DNA from: UBA6115 sp964534515
GTDB taxonomy: Bacteria > Bacillota > Clostridia > Christensenellales > Aristaeellaceae
Reading direction: 5' to 3'
Assembly: GCA_964534515.1 (NCBI GenBank)
Contig: CAZHPW010000007.1
Span: 1 to 36,842 of the forward strand
DNA length: 36,842 nt
Shown: in pieces, positions 24,380-33,364 of the stretch
Layout: every line of letters begins with the position of its first letter
Numbering within the stretch: the first letter of the stretch is position 1
The notes under the pieces: model-generated
What the model was told of the DNA's origin: nothing
The model's database searches: none
Seen by the model: only the letters and a program-made list of their open reading frames with translations
Translations under genes and position numbers: made by a program

Positions 24380-25087
24380 TTATTGGCTGTCCAGGGTGGC
24401 CATCAGGTCCTTTAATTCCTGCTGCGTGAGCGGCCGCCAGTGGCCGGGGCGCATCTCGCCCAGAGCGATGTTCATCACCCGGACACGGCGCAGGTGGGTG
24501 ACGGTATATCCCAGGTATTCGCACATGCGGCGGATTTGGCGGTTGAGGCCCTGCACGAGGATGATGGTAAAGCTGTTCTCCCTCGTCTGCCGCAAGCGGG
24601 CGGGCAGGGTTTTTTGCCCCAAAACGGGCACACCGGAAGCCATTCTGGACAAAAAGGCGTCTGTGAGCGGCTTATCCACCGTGACCTCGTATTCCTTCTC
24701 ATGGCGGCCCTCCGCCCTTAAAATGCGGTTAACAATGTCACCGTCTGAGGTCATCAGCAGCAGCCCCTCGCTGTCCTTGTCCAGGCGGCCAATGGGGTAG
24801 ATGCGCTCGGGATGGTTTAAATAAGTGACAATGTTGTAGGGCTCGCGGGTGTCCGCGGTGCAGACGATGCCCACCGGCTTGTACACCGCCAGGTAGACCT
24901 TTTTGCCGGCTTTTTTGATGAGGCGGCGGTCCACCATCACCCGGTCGCCATCCATTACCCGCTCACCGACCTGGGCCTTCCTGCCGTTAATGGTGACGCG
25001 GCCCTCTTCAATGAGCCTGTCGGCCTCACGCCTGGAACAGAAACCGCTGTCGGATATGAACTTATTCAGCCGCCTGTCCTCCGCCAT
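24380..25087 (-). CDS. rluF: RNA pseudouridine synthase, RluF-like
   Basis: This 235-residue RsuA/RluB/E/F-family protein has an N-terminal S4 RNA-binding domain (RLNKFISDSGFCSRREADRL, residues 5-24). The catalytic aspartate is in IYPIGRLDKDSEGLLL. The segments KEYEVTVDKPLTDAF, GVPVLGQKT, LVQGLNRQIRRMCEYLGY and RVRVMNIALGEM are close to E. coli RluF, which modifies U2604 of 23S rRNA. The exact target here is inferred. The ATG at 25087 was chosen because the S4 domain starts at once. AAGGAGGG lies 11 nt upstream, a slightly long spacing. The frame stays open back to 25171, across the promoter. It heads a two-gene unit with the cell wall hydrolase gene. Confidence 0.85.
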   Translation of the reverse strand: MAEDRRLNKFISDSGFCSRREADRLIEEGRVTINGRKAQVGERVMDGDRVMVDRRLIKKAGKKVYLAVYKPVGIVCTADTREPYNIVTYLNHPERIYPIGRLDKDSEGLLLMTSDGDIVNRILRAEGRHEKEYEVTVDKPLTDAFLSRMASGVPVLGQKTLPARLRQTRENSFTIILVQGLNRQIRRMCEYLGYTVTHLRRVRVMNIALGEMRPGHWRPLTQQELKDLMATLDSQ

Positions 25088-25118
25088 GAAAACGCAAGCC
25101 CTCCTTGTTGTTGTACAA

Positions 25119-25127
25119 ATTGTATCA
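25119..25127 (-). promoter_or_regulatory. Extended -10 promoter for rluF
   Basis: On the minus strand TGATACAAT gives an extended -10 box (TACAAT at 25119-25124). A poor -35 (TTCAAT) lies 17 bp upstream. The leader would be about 25 nt. Confidence 0.45.
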
Positions 25128-25176
25128 CGCAAACCGGGGGAATTGAACAAAACAAAGGCCGGCAAAAACAAATTTC

Positions 25177-25204
25177 TTGTATTAAACCCAATTTTTGATA
25201 AACT
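25177..25204 (+). promoter_or_regulatory. Candidate promoter of the MFS transporter gene
   Basis: TTGTAT (25177-25182), a 16-bp spacer and TAAACT (25199-25204) lie 33 bp before the ATG at 25237. The unit is divergent from rluF, and the two promoters are about 50 bp apart. Confidence 0.5.
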
Positions 25205-25236
25205 GTGAGCATCAATTCATTTATTGGAGAAAACAT

Positions 25237-26403
25237 ATGCTGTCAATGCTGCTGGCAATCATCTACCTGGCCTTTATCAGCCTGGGCCTGCCGGACTCCC
25301 TTTTGGGCTCGGCCTGGCCCATCATGCGCGTGCAATTGGGCGTACCCCTGTCCTTTGCCGGCATCATCACCATGATTATCTCCACCGGCACCATCATTTC
25401 AAGCCTGATGTCCTCCCGGCTCATCAAGAAATTCGGCGCCGGGCTCATCACCGCGGTCAGCGTGGGCTTAACGGCGCTGGCGCTGTTTGGCTTTTCCGTC
25501 AGCCAGAGTTTCATCCTGCTGTGCCTGTTCGCCATTCCTTATGGCCTGGGCGCGGGCGCGATTGACGCGGCGCTGAACAATTATGTGGCCGTCCACTACT
25601 CCTCCCGTCACATGAGCTGGCTGCACGCCTTTTGGGGTGTAGGCGTGTCCATCAGCCCCTACATCATGAGCCACGCCCTGTCCATGAACCAGAACTGGCA
25701 ATTGGGCTACCGCACGGTCAGCCTGATTCAAATCGCGCTGACCGCCGTCATGTTTCTCTCCCTCAAACTTTGGGACAAGCCGGGCAATGACCCGGAGGGC
25801 AATAAGAGCCACCGGGTTTTGAGCCTGCGCCAGGCGGTCAAAATCAAGGGCGTTCCCTTTGTGATGATTTCCTTCCTGGCCTTTTGCGCCATGGAGGCGA
25901 CAGCCGGGCTCTGGGCCAGCACCTACCTGGTGGATTTCCGCGGGGTCAGCCCGGAAACCGCCGCCAGCTTCGCGGCGCTGTTTTACCTGGGGGAGACCGC
26001 GGGCCGCTTTTTAAACGGCTTTGTGGCGGACAAATTTGGCGACAGGACGATGATTCGCGTGGGCGGGCTGGTGATGGTAGCCGGTATCCTGCTCATCATG
26101 CTGCCGGTTGGGACCAACACCCTGGCCCTGTTGGGCCTGGTAGTACTGGGCTTGGGCGCGGCGCCGGTCTACCCCTGCATCATCCATTCAACGCCGGTCA
26201 ACTTCGGCCGGGAAAACTCCCAATCCCTGGTGGGCATCCAGATGGCCAGCGCCTATACCGGCAGCACCTTAATGCCGCCCATTTTTGGCCTGTTAGCCCA
26301 GTTCATCCACATTGGCCTTTACCCTTATTACCTCTTGGCCTTTGCCATACTGATGCTGGTGATGACAGAGAAACTGAACAAAGCGGTGGACAGCAAGGCT
26401 TAG
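25237..26403 (+). CDS. MFS transporter (fucose-permease/FHS-like)
   Basis: This 388-residue protein is almost entirely hydrophobic with about 12 membrane spans. It begins YLAFISLGLPDSLLGSAWP and contains YGLGAGAIDAALNNYVA near residue 105 and HAFWGVGVSISPY, sequences resembling the fucose:H+ symporter (FHS) and related sugar permeases. A loop with charged residues follows span 6, and ETAGRFLNGFVADKFGDR is the span 8-9 loop of the MFS signature type. The substrate cannot be deduced. TTGGAGA precedes the start; upstream in-frame ATG (25195) overlaps the -10 box. It is a single-gene unit bounded by its own promoter and a shared terminator. Confidence 0.8.
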   Translation: MLSMLLAIIYLAFISLGLPDSLLGSAWPIMRVQLGVPLSFAGIITMIISTGTIISSLMSSRLIKKFGAGLITAVSVGLTALALFGFSVSQSFILLCLFAIPYGLGAGAIDAALNNYVAVHYSSRHMSWLHAFWGVGVSISPYIMSHALSMNQNWQLGYRTVSLIQIALTAVMFLSLKLWDKPGNDPEGNKSHRVLSLRQAVKIKGVPFVMISFLAFCAMEATAGLWASTYLVDFRGVSPETAASFAALFYLGETAGRFLNGFVADKFGDRTMIRVGGLVMVAGILLIMLPVGTNTLALLGLVVLGLGAAPVYPCIIHSTPVNFGRENSQSLVGIQMASAYTGSTLMPPIFGLLAQFIHIGLYPYYLLAFAILMLVMTEKLNKAVDSKA

Positions 26404-26411
26404 TCCCCTGA

Positions 26412-26450
26412 CACAAAAAGCGCGCCGTACTTGGCGCGCTTTTTGCTTTT
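26412..26450. terminator. Bidirectional terminator between the MFS gene and purL
   Basis: AAAAAGCGCGCC (26415-26426) and GGCGCGCTTTTT (26433-26444) form a 12-bp stem with a 6-nt loop and U tracts in both directions. It ends the MFS gene (plus) and the purine operon (minus). Confidence 0.9.
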
Positions 26451-26459
26451 TGTAATGGC

Positions 26460-29400
26460 TTATCTGAAGAAGTCGACCGCGGAGTCAAACAGCGGGTCAT
26501 GCCCGGAGTTGGGCACGTTGCGGTAGAGGCCGTCCAGCATGCGCTCAGAGTGGCCCATGCGGCCCATGACCCTGCCGTCCGGGGAGGTGAGCGCCTCAAT
26601 GGCAAAGGCGGAGCCGGAGGGGTTGTCCTTGACCGCCATGGAGGGCTGGCCCTGGCTGTCCGCGTACTGGGAGGCGATTTGACCGGCTTGGGCCCAGGCG
26701 TCAAACTGCTCCTGTGTGCACAGGAAGCGGCCCTCGCCGTGGGAAATGGGCACGGTGTAGGTCTGCCCGACCTCGTACCCGGCAAACCAGGGTGAGAGGC
26801 GGGAGGCGACGCGCACCTTGACCAGGTGGGACTGGTGGCGGCCGATTTCATTGGCGGTGAGGGTGGGGCTGTTCCCGTCCGGCGGGGTTAATTTGCCAGA
26901 GGGCAGGAAGCCGGACTTGACCAGCGCCTGGAAGCCGTTGCAGATGCCGCCCACCAGGCCATAGCGCGTATCCAGCAGTTCTGACAAGGCGTCCTGAACG
27001 GGCTTTGAGCGCAGGAAGGCGGTGATGAACTTGCCGGAGCCATCCGGCTCATCCCCGCCGGAGAAACCGCCGGGCAGGAAGAGCATCTGGGACTGTTTGA
27101 TGCTTTCAGCGAAGAAGTCCACACTTTCTGCAACATCCTGGGCAGTCTGGTTGCGCAGGATAAAGACCTGGGGCTTCGCACCCGCGCGCAGGAAGGCGGC
27201 TGCGCTGTCCTCCTCGCAGTTGGTGCCGGGGAAGGCGGGAATCAGCACACGCGGTTTGACCACGCTGAGTTTGCCCTTCACGGGCTTTTTGTCGTTGGTG
27301 ACAAGGGGCGCTTTGCCCTTGTCCTGATTGCCGGTATCCATGGGATAGACGGAGAGCAGGGCCTCCCCTTCCTTCAACAGGCTGTCCAGGCTCACTTTCT
27401 GCCCACCGTAGACCAGGGCGGGTTCTTTGGTGGTAGTGCCCAGGAAGGTACCGACTTGCAGGTCCTCATTCAATTCCAGAATGAGGGAACCATAGCTGTC
27501 GGAGAAGAGGTCATCAAGCGGCAGGTCATTGCTTAACTCAATACCGATGCCATTGCCCTGGGCCATGTGGACCAGCGCCTGGACGGCGCCGCCGCGGGCG
27601 GGGTTGAGGGCGGAGAGGACACTGCCTTCCTTCATCAGTTTTTCGGCGGTTTGGAAAACAGTTTTAAGGGATTCCGCGGTGGGCAAATCGTCTTCGCCCA
27701 ATTCGGGCTTCAGCCAGACAACACGGCTGCCCGGCTTTTTGAACTCGGGCGAGCGCACGCGGTCACAGGAGCCGACATTGACCGCGAAGGAAATGAGCGT
27801 GGGCGGCACATCCAAATCCTCAAAGGTGCCGGACATGGAATCCTTGCCGCCAATGGCCGCGTAGCCCAGGTCCATCTGCGCGCGGTAGGCGCCCAAAACA
27901 GCAGCCAGGGGCAGGCCCCAGCGCTTGCTGTCCGTGCCGGGCTTGGGGAAGTATTCCTGGAAACTTAAATAGATTCCCTTTTGGGGCGCGCCCGCCGCGA
28001 TGAGGGCGGAAGCGGACTCCACCACCGCCAAATAGGCGCCGTGGTAGGGGCTTTGCTTGCTGATGTCCGGGTTGTAGCCAAAGGACATGAAGGAGCAGGT
28101 ATCCGTGCCGCCGGGCACAGGCAGGGCATGCACCATGGCCGCGGGCCTGGTCTTCTGGTATTTGCCGCCCAGGGGCAAAAGAACGCTGGCAGCGCCAATG
28201 GTGCTGTCAAAGCGCTCAATGAGCCCTTCCTGGGAGGCGAGGTTCAAATCACCGGCCTGCCGCATAAGGGCGGCGGCAAAATCCTCCGGTGTTTTATTTG
28301 GGGAATAGCGGGGCGCTTCAATCTCAATGGAGATGTACTTGCGCGCGCCGTTCTCATCCAGGAAATCGCGCGCGATGTCGACCACCGTATGACCCTGCCA
28401 GCGCATGACCAGGCGCTCATCCTCCGTCACCACGGCCACCTGGGTGGCTTCCAGGTTTTCATTCAAGGCCAGGACATTGAATTCCGCCACGTCCCCAGCT
28501 TCCACCACCACGGCCATGCGCTCCTGGGACTCGGAGATGGCCAGCTCTGTGGCGTCCAAGCCCTCGTACTTGACCTTAACGGCGTCCAAATCAATTGTGA
28601 GGCCGCGCGCCAATTCGCCCATCTTTTCCGCGCGCAGGAGCGCGTTTTCGGNNNNNNNNNNGACGGACACGCCGCCCGCGCCAAAGTCGTTGCAGCGCTT
28701 GATGAGCGCGGAGGCCGCGGGGTTCCTGAAGAGGCGCTGCAGTTTGCGCTCCTCAGGCGCATTGCCCTTTTGAACCTGGGCCGCGCACTCGTCCACTGAA
28801 TCCATGGTGTGCGCCATGGAAGAGCCGGTGGCCCCGCCGATGCCGTCACGGCCGGTGCGGCCGCCTAAGAGGATGACCACATCCCCGGGCGCGGGGCGCT
28901 CCCGCCTGACATGGGAGAACTTGGCGGCGCCTAAAACAGCGCCCGCTTCCATGCGCTTGGCGGCAAAGCCCTCGTGATAGATTTCCTGGACGCAGCCGGT
29001 GACCACGCCAATCTGGTTGCCATAGCTGGCAAAGCCCTGAGCCGCGGTCTGACAGAGGCGGCGCTGGGGCAGTTTGCCCTTGATGGTATCGGCGATGGGC
29101 ACAGTGGGGTCGGCGGCGCCGGTAACGCGCATGCCGGCGTAGACATAGCTGCGCGCGGACAGGGGATCGCGGATGGCGCCGCCAATGCAGGTGGCAGCGC
29201 CGCCAAAGGGCTCAATCTCGGTGGGGTGGTTGTGGGTTTCGTTCTTGAAGAAGAGCAGCCAATCCTCAGGGCCCGCCTTGGTATTCACCTTGACTTTGAG
29301 CGTGCAGGCGTTGTTTTCCTCGGTCTGCTCATACTCCGGCAGGCTGCCATCCTTTTTAAGCTTGCGCGCGGCGAAGGTGCCCACATCCATCAGGGTGAAG

Positions 29401-30182
29401 GGCTTTTTGTGGTTCATCTTTTCGCGGGCGGCAAAATAATCATCCAGCGTTTTTCTGATGACCTCGTTATTCACAATCACATCGGTGATTTCAGTAAAGA
29501 AGGTGGTATGGCGGCAATGGTCGGACCAGTAGGTGTCAATGACCTTGATTTCGGTATAGACCGGGTCGCGGCCCTGGGACAAGAAATACTGCTGGCAGAC
29601 CTTCAGGTCATCCAGGTCCATCGCCAGGGACAAATCGGCCTGCAGCGCCTTTAAGCCCTCATCACCAAGAGCGTTAAAGCCGGTCATGACCTGCGGCACC
29701 TTGGGATGGACAAACTCCGTTTTGAGGCTCTTGGGCAGGTCCAAAGAGGCTTCCCTGGACTCCACGGGGTTGATGAGGTGGCGGCGAACCTTGTCCATGT
29801 CCTGCTCGCTCAAGTCGCCTTTGAGCAGATAAATCCTGGCGGTCTTAATGAGCGGGCGTTCGCTCAAGGTTTGCATCTGGACGCACTGGGCGGCGGAGTC
29901 GGCCCGCTGGTCAAACTGACCGGGCAGGTATTCCAGCGCCAGCACCTTTTCGCCTTCCTTAAGGGGCAGTTCGCGGTAGGTCAGGTCGGTCTGGGGCTCT
30001 GAGAAGACGCCCTGGACGGCGGCCTCAAAGTCCTTTTCCCCCAGGCCCTCCACGTCATAGCGGTTGATGAGGCGCAGGCCAGTCAGGCCATTCAACCCCA
30101 CATAGGTTTGCAATTCTGTCAGGAGCGCTTTGGCTTCCAGGGCCAGGTCCGGTTTCTTCTCAATAAAAATCCGCTGTACCAT
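26460..30182 (-). CDS. purL: Phosphoribosylformylglycinamidine synthase, single-chain clostridial type (interrupted by an assembly gap)
   Basis: It converts FGAR, ATP and glutamine to FGAM. The ~1240-residue chain joins synthetase and glutaminase, so separate purQ and purS are not needed. Visible parts are TYWSDHCRHTTF, FKNETHNHPTEIEPFGGAATC, and LLGGRTGRDGIGGATG in the synthetase. The C-terminal amidotransferase has FPGTNCEEDSAAAF, nucleophile Cys1081 in GGICNGFQAL, and His1211/Glu1213 in MGHSER. Ten Ns (28652-28661) interrupt it near residue 508, after NDFGAGGVSV; the frame stays open across them. The ten residues just after the Ns (ENALLRAEKM) before GELARGL look extra compared with my recollection of the family. 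The start at 30182 follows AAAGGAC; an upstream ATG at 30287 lies in purD. It is the last gene of the pur operon. Confidence 0.94.
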   Translation of the reverse strand: MVQRIFIEKKPDLALEAKALLTELQTYVGLNGLTGLRLINRYDVEGLGEKDFEAAVQGVFSEPQTDLTYRELPLKEGEKVLALEYLPGQFDQRADSAAQCVQMQTLSERPLIKTARIYLLKGDLSEQDMDKVRRHLINPVESREASLDLPKSLKTEFVHPKVPQVMTGFNALGDEGLKALQADLSLAMDLDDLKVCQQYFLSQGRDPVYTEIKVIDTYWSDHCRHTTFFTEITDVIVNNEVIRKTLDDYFAAREKMNHKKPFTLMDVGTFAARKLKKDGSLPEYEQTEENNACTLKVKVNTKAGPEDWLLFFKNETHNHPTEIEPFGGAATCIGGAIRDPLSARSYVYAGMRVTGAADPTVPIADTIKGKLPQRRLCQTAAQGFASYGNQIGVVTGCVQEIYHEGFAAKRMEAGAVLGAAKFSHVRRERPAPGDVVILLGGRTGRDGIGGATGSSMAHTMDSVDECAAQVQKGNAPEERKLQRLFRNPAASALIKRCNDFGAGGVSVXXXXENALLRAEKMGELARGLTIDLDAVKVKYEGLDATELAISESQERMAVVVEAGDVAEFNVLALNENLEATQVAVVTEDERLVMRWQGHTVVDIARDFLDENGARKYISIEIEAPRYSPNKTPEDFAAALMRQAGDLNLASQEGLIERFDSTIGAASVLLPLGGKYQKTRPAAMVHALPVPGGTDTCSFMSFGYNPDISKQSPYHGAYLAVVESASALIAAGAPQKGIYLSFQEYFPKPGTDSKRWGLPLAAVLGAYRAQMDLGYAAIGGKDSMSGTFEDLDVPPTLISFAVNVGSCDRVRSPEFKKPGSRVVWLKPELGEDDLPTAESLKTVFQTAEKLMKEGSVLSALNPARGGAVQALVHMAQGNGIGIELSNDLPLDDLFSDSYGSLILELNEDLQVGTFLGTTTKEPALVYGGQKVSLDSLLKEGEALLSVYPMDTGNQDKGKAPLVTNDKKPVKGKLSVVKPRVLIPAFPGTNCEEDSAAAFLRAGAKPQVFILRNQTAQDVAESVDFFAESIKQSQMLFLPGGFSGGDEPDGSGKFITAFLRSKPVQDALSELLDTRYGLVGGICNGFQALVKSGFLPSGKLTPPDGNSPTLTANEIGRHQSHLVKVRVASRLSPWFAGYEVGQTYTVPISHGEGRFLCTQEQFDAWAQAGQIASQYADSQGQPSMAVKDNPSGSAFAIEALTSPDGRVMGRMGHSERMLDGLYRNVPNSGHDPLFDSAVDFFR
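28652..28661. other. Run of ten Ns (assembly gap) within purL
   Basis: Ten consecutive undetermined bases are likely a placeholder from scaffolding, so the true length missing is unknown. The reading frame is open on both sides in the same frame. Confidence 0.98.
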
Positions 30183-30198
30183 GTCTTGTCCTTTCTGC

Positions 30199-31449
30199 TC
30201 ACAGCGCTGACGCGCCGATGTCAAACCTGCAATACTTGCCGGTAAAATCAACCTGCCTGGCTGCATCATAAGCCGAAGTGATGGCATCTTTCAAGGTCTT
30301 GCCCGTGCAAGTAACGCTCAAGACCCGGCCGCCGGAGGTGACCAGGCCGCTTTCCAGCGCCTTGACCCCGGCGAAATGCACCCTGTCCTTGACCGCCTCA
30401 CCCACCAAAATGGGGTAGCCGGTCTGGAAGCTGCCGGGGTAGCCCTTGGAAGCCAGCACCACGCAGCAGGCGTGCTCACCTGTTGGCTTTAGCATGTCCG
30501 GCTTTAACGTTCCCTCGCGGCAGGCCATCAGGGCGCTTAGGAGGTCGCCCTCCACCAGTTCCAGAACCGCCTGGGTCTCCGGGTCGCCAAAGCGCGCGTT
30601 GTACTCCAGCACCTTGGGGCCGTCCTGGGTGAGCATCAAGCCAAAGAAGATGCAGCCGGAAAAGGGGCGGCCTTCAGCCTTTAAGGCCTTTAAGGTGGGC
30701 AGGAAGATTTCTTCCATCGCCCGCTTGTGAACATCCGCGGTATAAAAGGGGTTGGGCGCGATGACGCCCATGCCGCCGGTGTTAAGCCCCGTGTCGTTTT
30801 CCCCCGCGCGCTTGTGATCCATGGCGGAGGGAAGGGCCAAAAGGGTCTGCCCGTCTGTGAGGGTGAGCACGGAGACCTCAGGCCCTTCCAAATACTCTTC
30901 AATGATGATGCGGCTGCCGCTCTCGCCGAAGGTTTTATCCAGCAGCATCGCGCAGACCGCGTCCTCGGCCTCCTCGCGGGAGCAGGCGATGACAACGCCC
31001 TTGCCCTTGGCCAGGCCGTCGGCCTTGATGACCACCGGCAGGGGGTGATTTTTCAGGTACTCAAAGGCCGGAGTCACCTGGGTGAAGGCCTTGAAGCGGG
31101 CGGTGGGAATCTGATAGCGCTCCATCAAGTCCTTGGAAAAAACCTTGGAGGACTCCAGCTCCGCCGCCCTTTGGTTTGGCCCAAAGCAGGGGATGCCGGC
31201 CGCCTCCAGCGCGTCCACCAGGCCGTTGGCCAGGGGGTCATCCGGCGCGACGACGGCAAAATCAATCTTGAGTTCCAGGGCTGTTCTGACGGTTTGCTCA
31301 TTGTCCATGGGGTTGCCGGGCACCAGGGTGGCCTCCCGCATGCCCGGGTTGCCGGGCAGGGCATAGACCTTGGGGTTCTTGGGACTGAGCGCGATTTTTT
31401 TGACCAGCGCGTGCTCCCTGCCGCCGGAACCGATGACCAGAATGTTCAT
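30199..31449 (-). CDS. purD: Phosphoribosylamine-glycine ligase
   Basis: It joins phosphoribosylamine and glycine with ATP to give GAR, step two of purine synthesis. The 416-residue ATP-grasp protein begins MNILVIGSGGREHAL and contains ADGLAKGKGVVIA near 140, SLDHKR-like SAMDHKRA, TGGMGVIAPNPFYT and YNARFGDPETQ. The ATG is preceded by TTTGGAGGCTCT. It sits between purH and purL, with 18- and 16-nt gaps. Confidence 0.95.
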   Translation of the reverse strand: MNILVIGSGGREHALVKKIALSPKNPKVYALPGNPGMREATLVPGNPMDNEQTVRTALELKIDFAVVAPDDPLANGLVDALEAAGIPCFGPNQRAAELESSKVFSKDLMERYQIPTARFKAFTQVTPAFEYLKNHPLPVVIKADGLAKGKGVVIACSREEAEDAVCAMLLDKTFGESGSRIIIEEYLEGPEVSVLTLTDGQTLLALPSAMDHKRAGENDTGLNTGGMGVIAPNPFYTADVHKRAMEEIFLPTLKALKAEGRPFSGCIFFGLMLTQDGPKVLEYNARFGDPETQAVLELVEGDLLSALMACREGTLKPDMLKPTGEHACCVVLASKGYPGSFQTGYPILVGEAVKDRVHFAGVKALESGLVTSGGRVLSVTCTGKTLKDAITSAYDAARQVDFTGKYCRFDIGASAL

Positions 31450-31467
31450 AGAGCCTCCAAACTTGGC

Positions 31468-32649
31468 TTAGTGGTGGAAAAGGCGCAGGCCGGTAAAGGC
31501 CATAAGCATGTTGAAGCGGTCGCAGGCGGCAATGACTTCCGCGTCCCGCACCGAGCCGCCCGGCTGAGCGACATAGGCGACGCCGGACTCTTTGGCGCGC
31601 AGGATGCTGTCCTCAAAGGGGAAGAAGGCGTCAGACGCCAGGGACACACCCTTGAGTTTCAACAGCCAATCCTCTTTTTCGGCCTCAGACAGATAGTCAG
31701 GCTCCCTGGTAAAAAGCCCCTGCCAGCCGCCGTCAGAAAAGGCTTTCCTGGCGCGCGGGGAAAGGAATGTATCCACCGCGTTGTCTCTAACGGGGCGGGA
31801 CAGCCCCTCCACAAAGGGCAGGTTCAAGGTCTTCTCATGCTGCCGCAGCCACCACAAATCGGCCTTGTCGCCGGCCAAGCGGACGCAGTGCACCCGGGAC
31901 TGCTGACCCGCGCCAACACCGATGGCCTGGCCGTCCTTGACAAAGCAGACGGAGTTGGACTGGGTGTATTTGAGCGTGATGAGGGCGATGAGCAAGTCAA
32001 TTTTGGCCTGCTCCGGCAACGTCTGGTTCTTGGTGACCAGGTTGTTGAGCAGATCCTTGGTAATGGGGGTGTCGTTGTAGCCCTGCTCCAGGGTGATGCC
32101 AAAAATCTGCCGGGTTTCAATGGCCTCGGGCTTGTAATTCCTGTCAATGGAGATGACGGCGTAGCCGCCCTTGCGCTTGGTCCGCAAAATCTCCAGCGCT
32201 TCCGCATCATAGCCCGGCGCGATGACGCCGTCAGATACTTCCTTTTGGATGGCGCGGGCAGTGACCGCGTCACAGGTGCGGGAGAGCGCGATGAAGTCGC
32301 CAAAGGAGCACAGCCGGTCAGCGCCGCGCGCGCGCACATAGGCGCAGGCCAGGGGAGAGTCATGAAGGCCCTCAATGTCCGAAGCCAAATAGGCGCGTTT
32401 TAAGGTGTCAGACAGCGGCAGGCCCACAGCGGCGCCGGCCGGGGACACATGCTTAAACGAGGCCGCGGCCGGAAGCCCGGTCGCCTCATCCAGCGCCTTG
32501 ACCAACTGCCAGGCGTTGAGCGCGTCCATGAAGTTGATGTAACCGGGCGTGCCGTTTTCAACCTTCAGGGGCAGTTCGCCCTTTGGCATATAGATTCTGG
32601 CCGGCTTCTGGTTGGGGTTGCAGCCATACTTGAGCGGCAGTTCACGCAT
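31468..32649 (-). CDS. purH: AICAR transformylase, stand-alone (PurH lacking the cyclohydrolase domain)
   Basis: It formylates AICAR with 10-formyl-tetrahydrofolate to FAICAR, the step before IMP. Usual bacterial PurH is about 510 residues and has an N-terminal MGS-like IMP cyclohydrolase domain. This one is 393 residues and starts directly with the transformylase part: LPLKYGCNPNQKPA, GYINFMDALNAW, the catalytic pair Lys66-His67 in SFKHVSPAGAAVG, and KYTQSNSVCFVKDGQAIGVGAGQQSR. The C-terminus (SDAFFPFEDSI, YVAQPGGSVRD, MAFTGLRLFHH) is complete. The start at 32649 follows AAGGAGGAGAAAAGC. It overlaps the PurO-type gene by 8 nt, which supplies the missing activity. Confidence 0.93.
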   Translation of the reverse strand: MRELPLKYGCNPNQKPARIYMPKGELPLKVENGTPGYINFMDALNAWQLVKALDEATGLPAAASFKHVSPAGAAVGLPLSDTLKRAYLASDIEGLHDSPLACAYVRARGADRLCSFGDFIALSRTCDAVTARAIQKEVSDGVIAPGYDAEALEILRTKRKGGYAVISIDRNYKPEAIETRQIFGITLEQGYNDTPITKDLLNNLVTKNQTLPEQAKIDLLIALITLKYTQSNSVCFVKDGQAIGVGAGQQSRVHCVRLAGDKADLWWLRQHEKTLNLPFVEGLSRPVRDNAVDTFLSPRARKAFSDGGWQGLFTREPDYLSEAEKEDWLLKLKGVSLASDAFFPFEDSILRAKESGVAYVAQPGGSVRDAEVIAACDRFNMLMAFTGLRLFHH

Positions 32650-33364
32650 GCTTTTCTCCTCCTTCGTGGCGGTTGTAGACATAAACCTGCGAGGTCTTGT
32701 CCTTGAGGTAGTATTTGCGCACATACAGCGCCACCCGGTAATCCGGGTTCAGATGCGCCCAGAGGCTCTTGGCGAATGCCTCAATATCCTCCAGCACTGG
32801 CACCTCACGCGGCTCCCCGGTGAAGGAGGGCAGGGGGTTCTCATCGCCCAAGTAGGTGTGAATAAAACGGCCAAAGCCTTTGCGGGCGGCGTAGTTGAAA
32901 TACAGCCGGTCGCAGCGCTCGCCCTCATCGTCTGACGCGCGCAGAATGGACAGCATGAACTCGCCCGTCGCCTTGTCCAGGACGCCGGAGATGCGCGGGG
33001 TAAAGTGGGGGCCATCCGGCTCATGCTTGCGGGTGTTGAGCGCGGAAATGGCGCTGCCGCCCCTTGTCAAATGCTCATAGATGGTATCGGTCTGGTCGCC
33101 GTTGGTCAGCACCAGGGAATGCGCGGTCTCCAGAATCGGGCGGTAAAAAATGAGGCTGGGATCCTCCACCTTGGACAGGTCATGCGCCAGAATCCTGACG
33201 CCATCGCCATCCTGAACAAAGACGCGGTTGCGGCTGTTCTTGCTGCGGCCCATGATGAAATAAGCGACCACGGCGCTTTCACCGGAAGGGCTCATGCCCA
33301 TCATGACCCCGCGGCCGGGGTAGGGGTTGTTTGAGAGCAGGTGCTCCATGTCCTTTGTTTTCAT
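32642..33364 (-). CDS. purO: IMP cyclohydrolase, PurO-type
   Basis: It closes FAICAR to IMP, the final step. The 240-residue protein resembles the archaeal-type PurO/IMP_cyclohyd family, not the PurH N-terminal domain. Visible sequence blocks are NPYPGRG (13-19), AYFIMGRSKNSRNRVF (34-49), TNGDQTDTIYEHL, FTPRISGVLD, GFGRFIHTYLGD and PLPSFTGEPREV. Family assignment rests on recall of clostridial members annotated as IMP cyclohydrolase; context beside a PurH that lacks this domain strengthens it. The start at 33364 overlaps the purN stop (ATGA). The closest ribosome binding site match is GAAAGGAAAAG, rather far upstream, so translation is probably coupled to purN. Confidence 0.88.
   Translation of the reverse strand: MKTKDMEHLLSNNPYPGRGVMMGMSPSGESAVVAYFIMGRSKNSRNRVFVQDGDGVRILAHDLSKVEDPSLIFYRPILETAHSLVLTNGDQTDTIYEHLTRGGSAISALNTRKHEPDGPHFTPRISGVLDKATGEFMLSILRASDDEGERCDRLYFNYAARKGFGRFIHTYLGDENPLPSFTGEPREVPVLEDIEAFAKSLWAHLNPDYRVALYVRKYYLKDKTSQVYVYNRHEGGEKHA

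Noticed and set aside
28652..28661. Frameshift or pseudogene call for purL
   Set aside because: The frame is open across the Ns and both halves are intact, so a gap is the simpler explanation.
30183..30287. Start of purL at 30287
   Set aside because: It would overlap purD by over 80 bases, and the added residues do not match the PurL N-terminus; the ATG at 30182 has a ribosome binding site.
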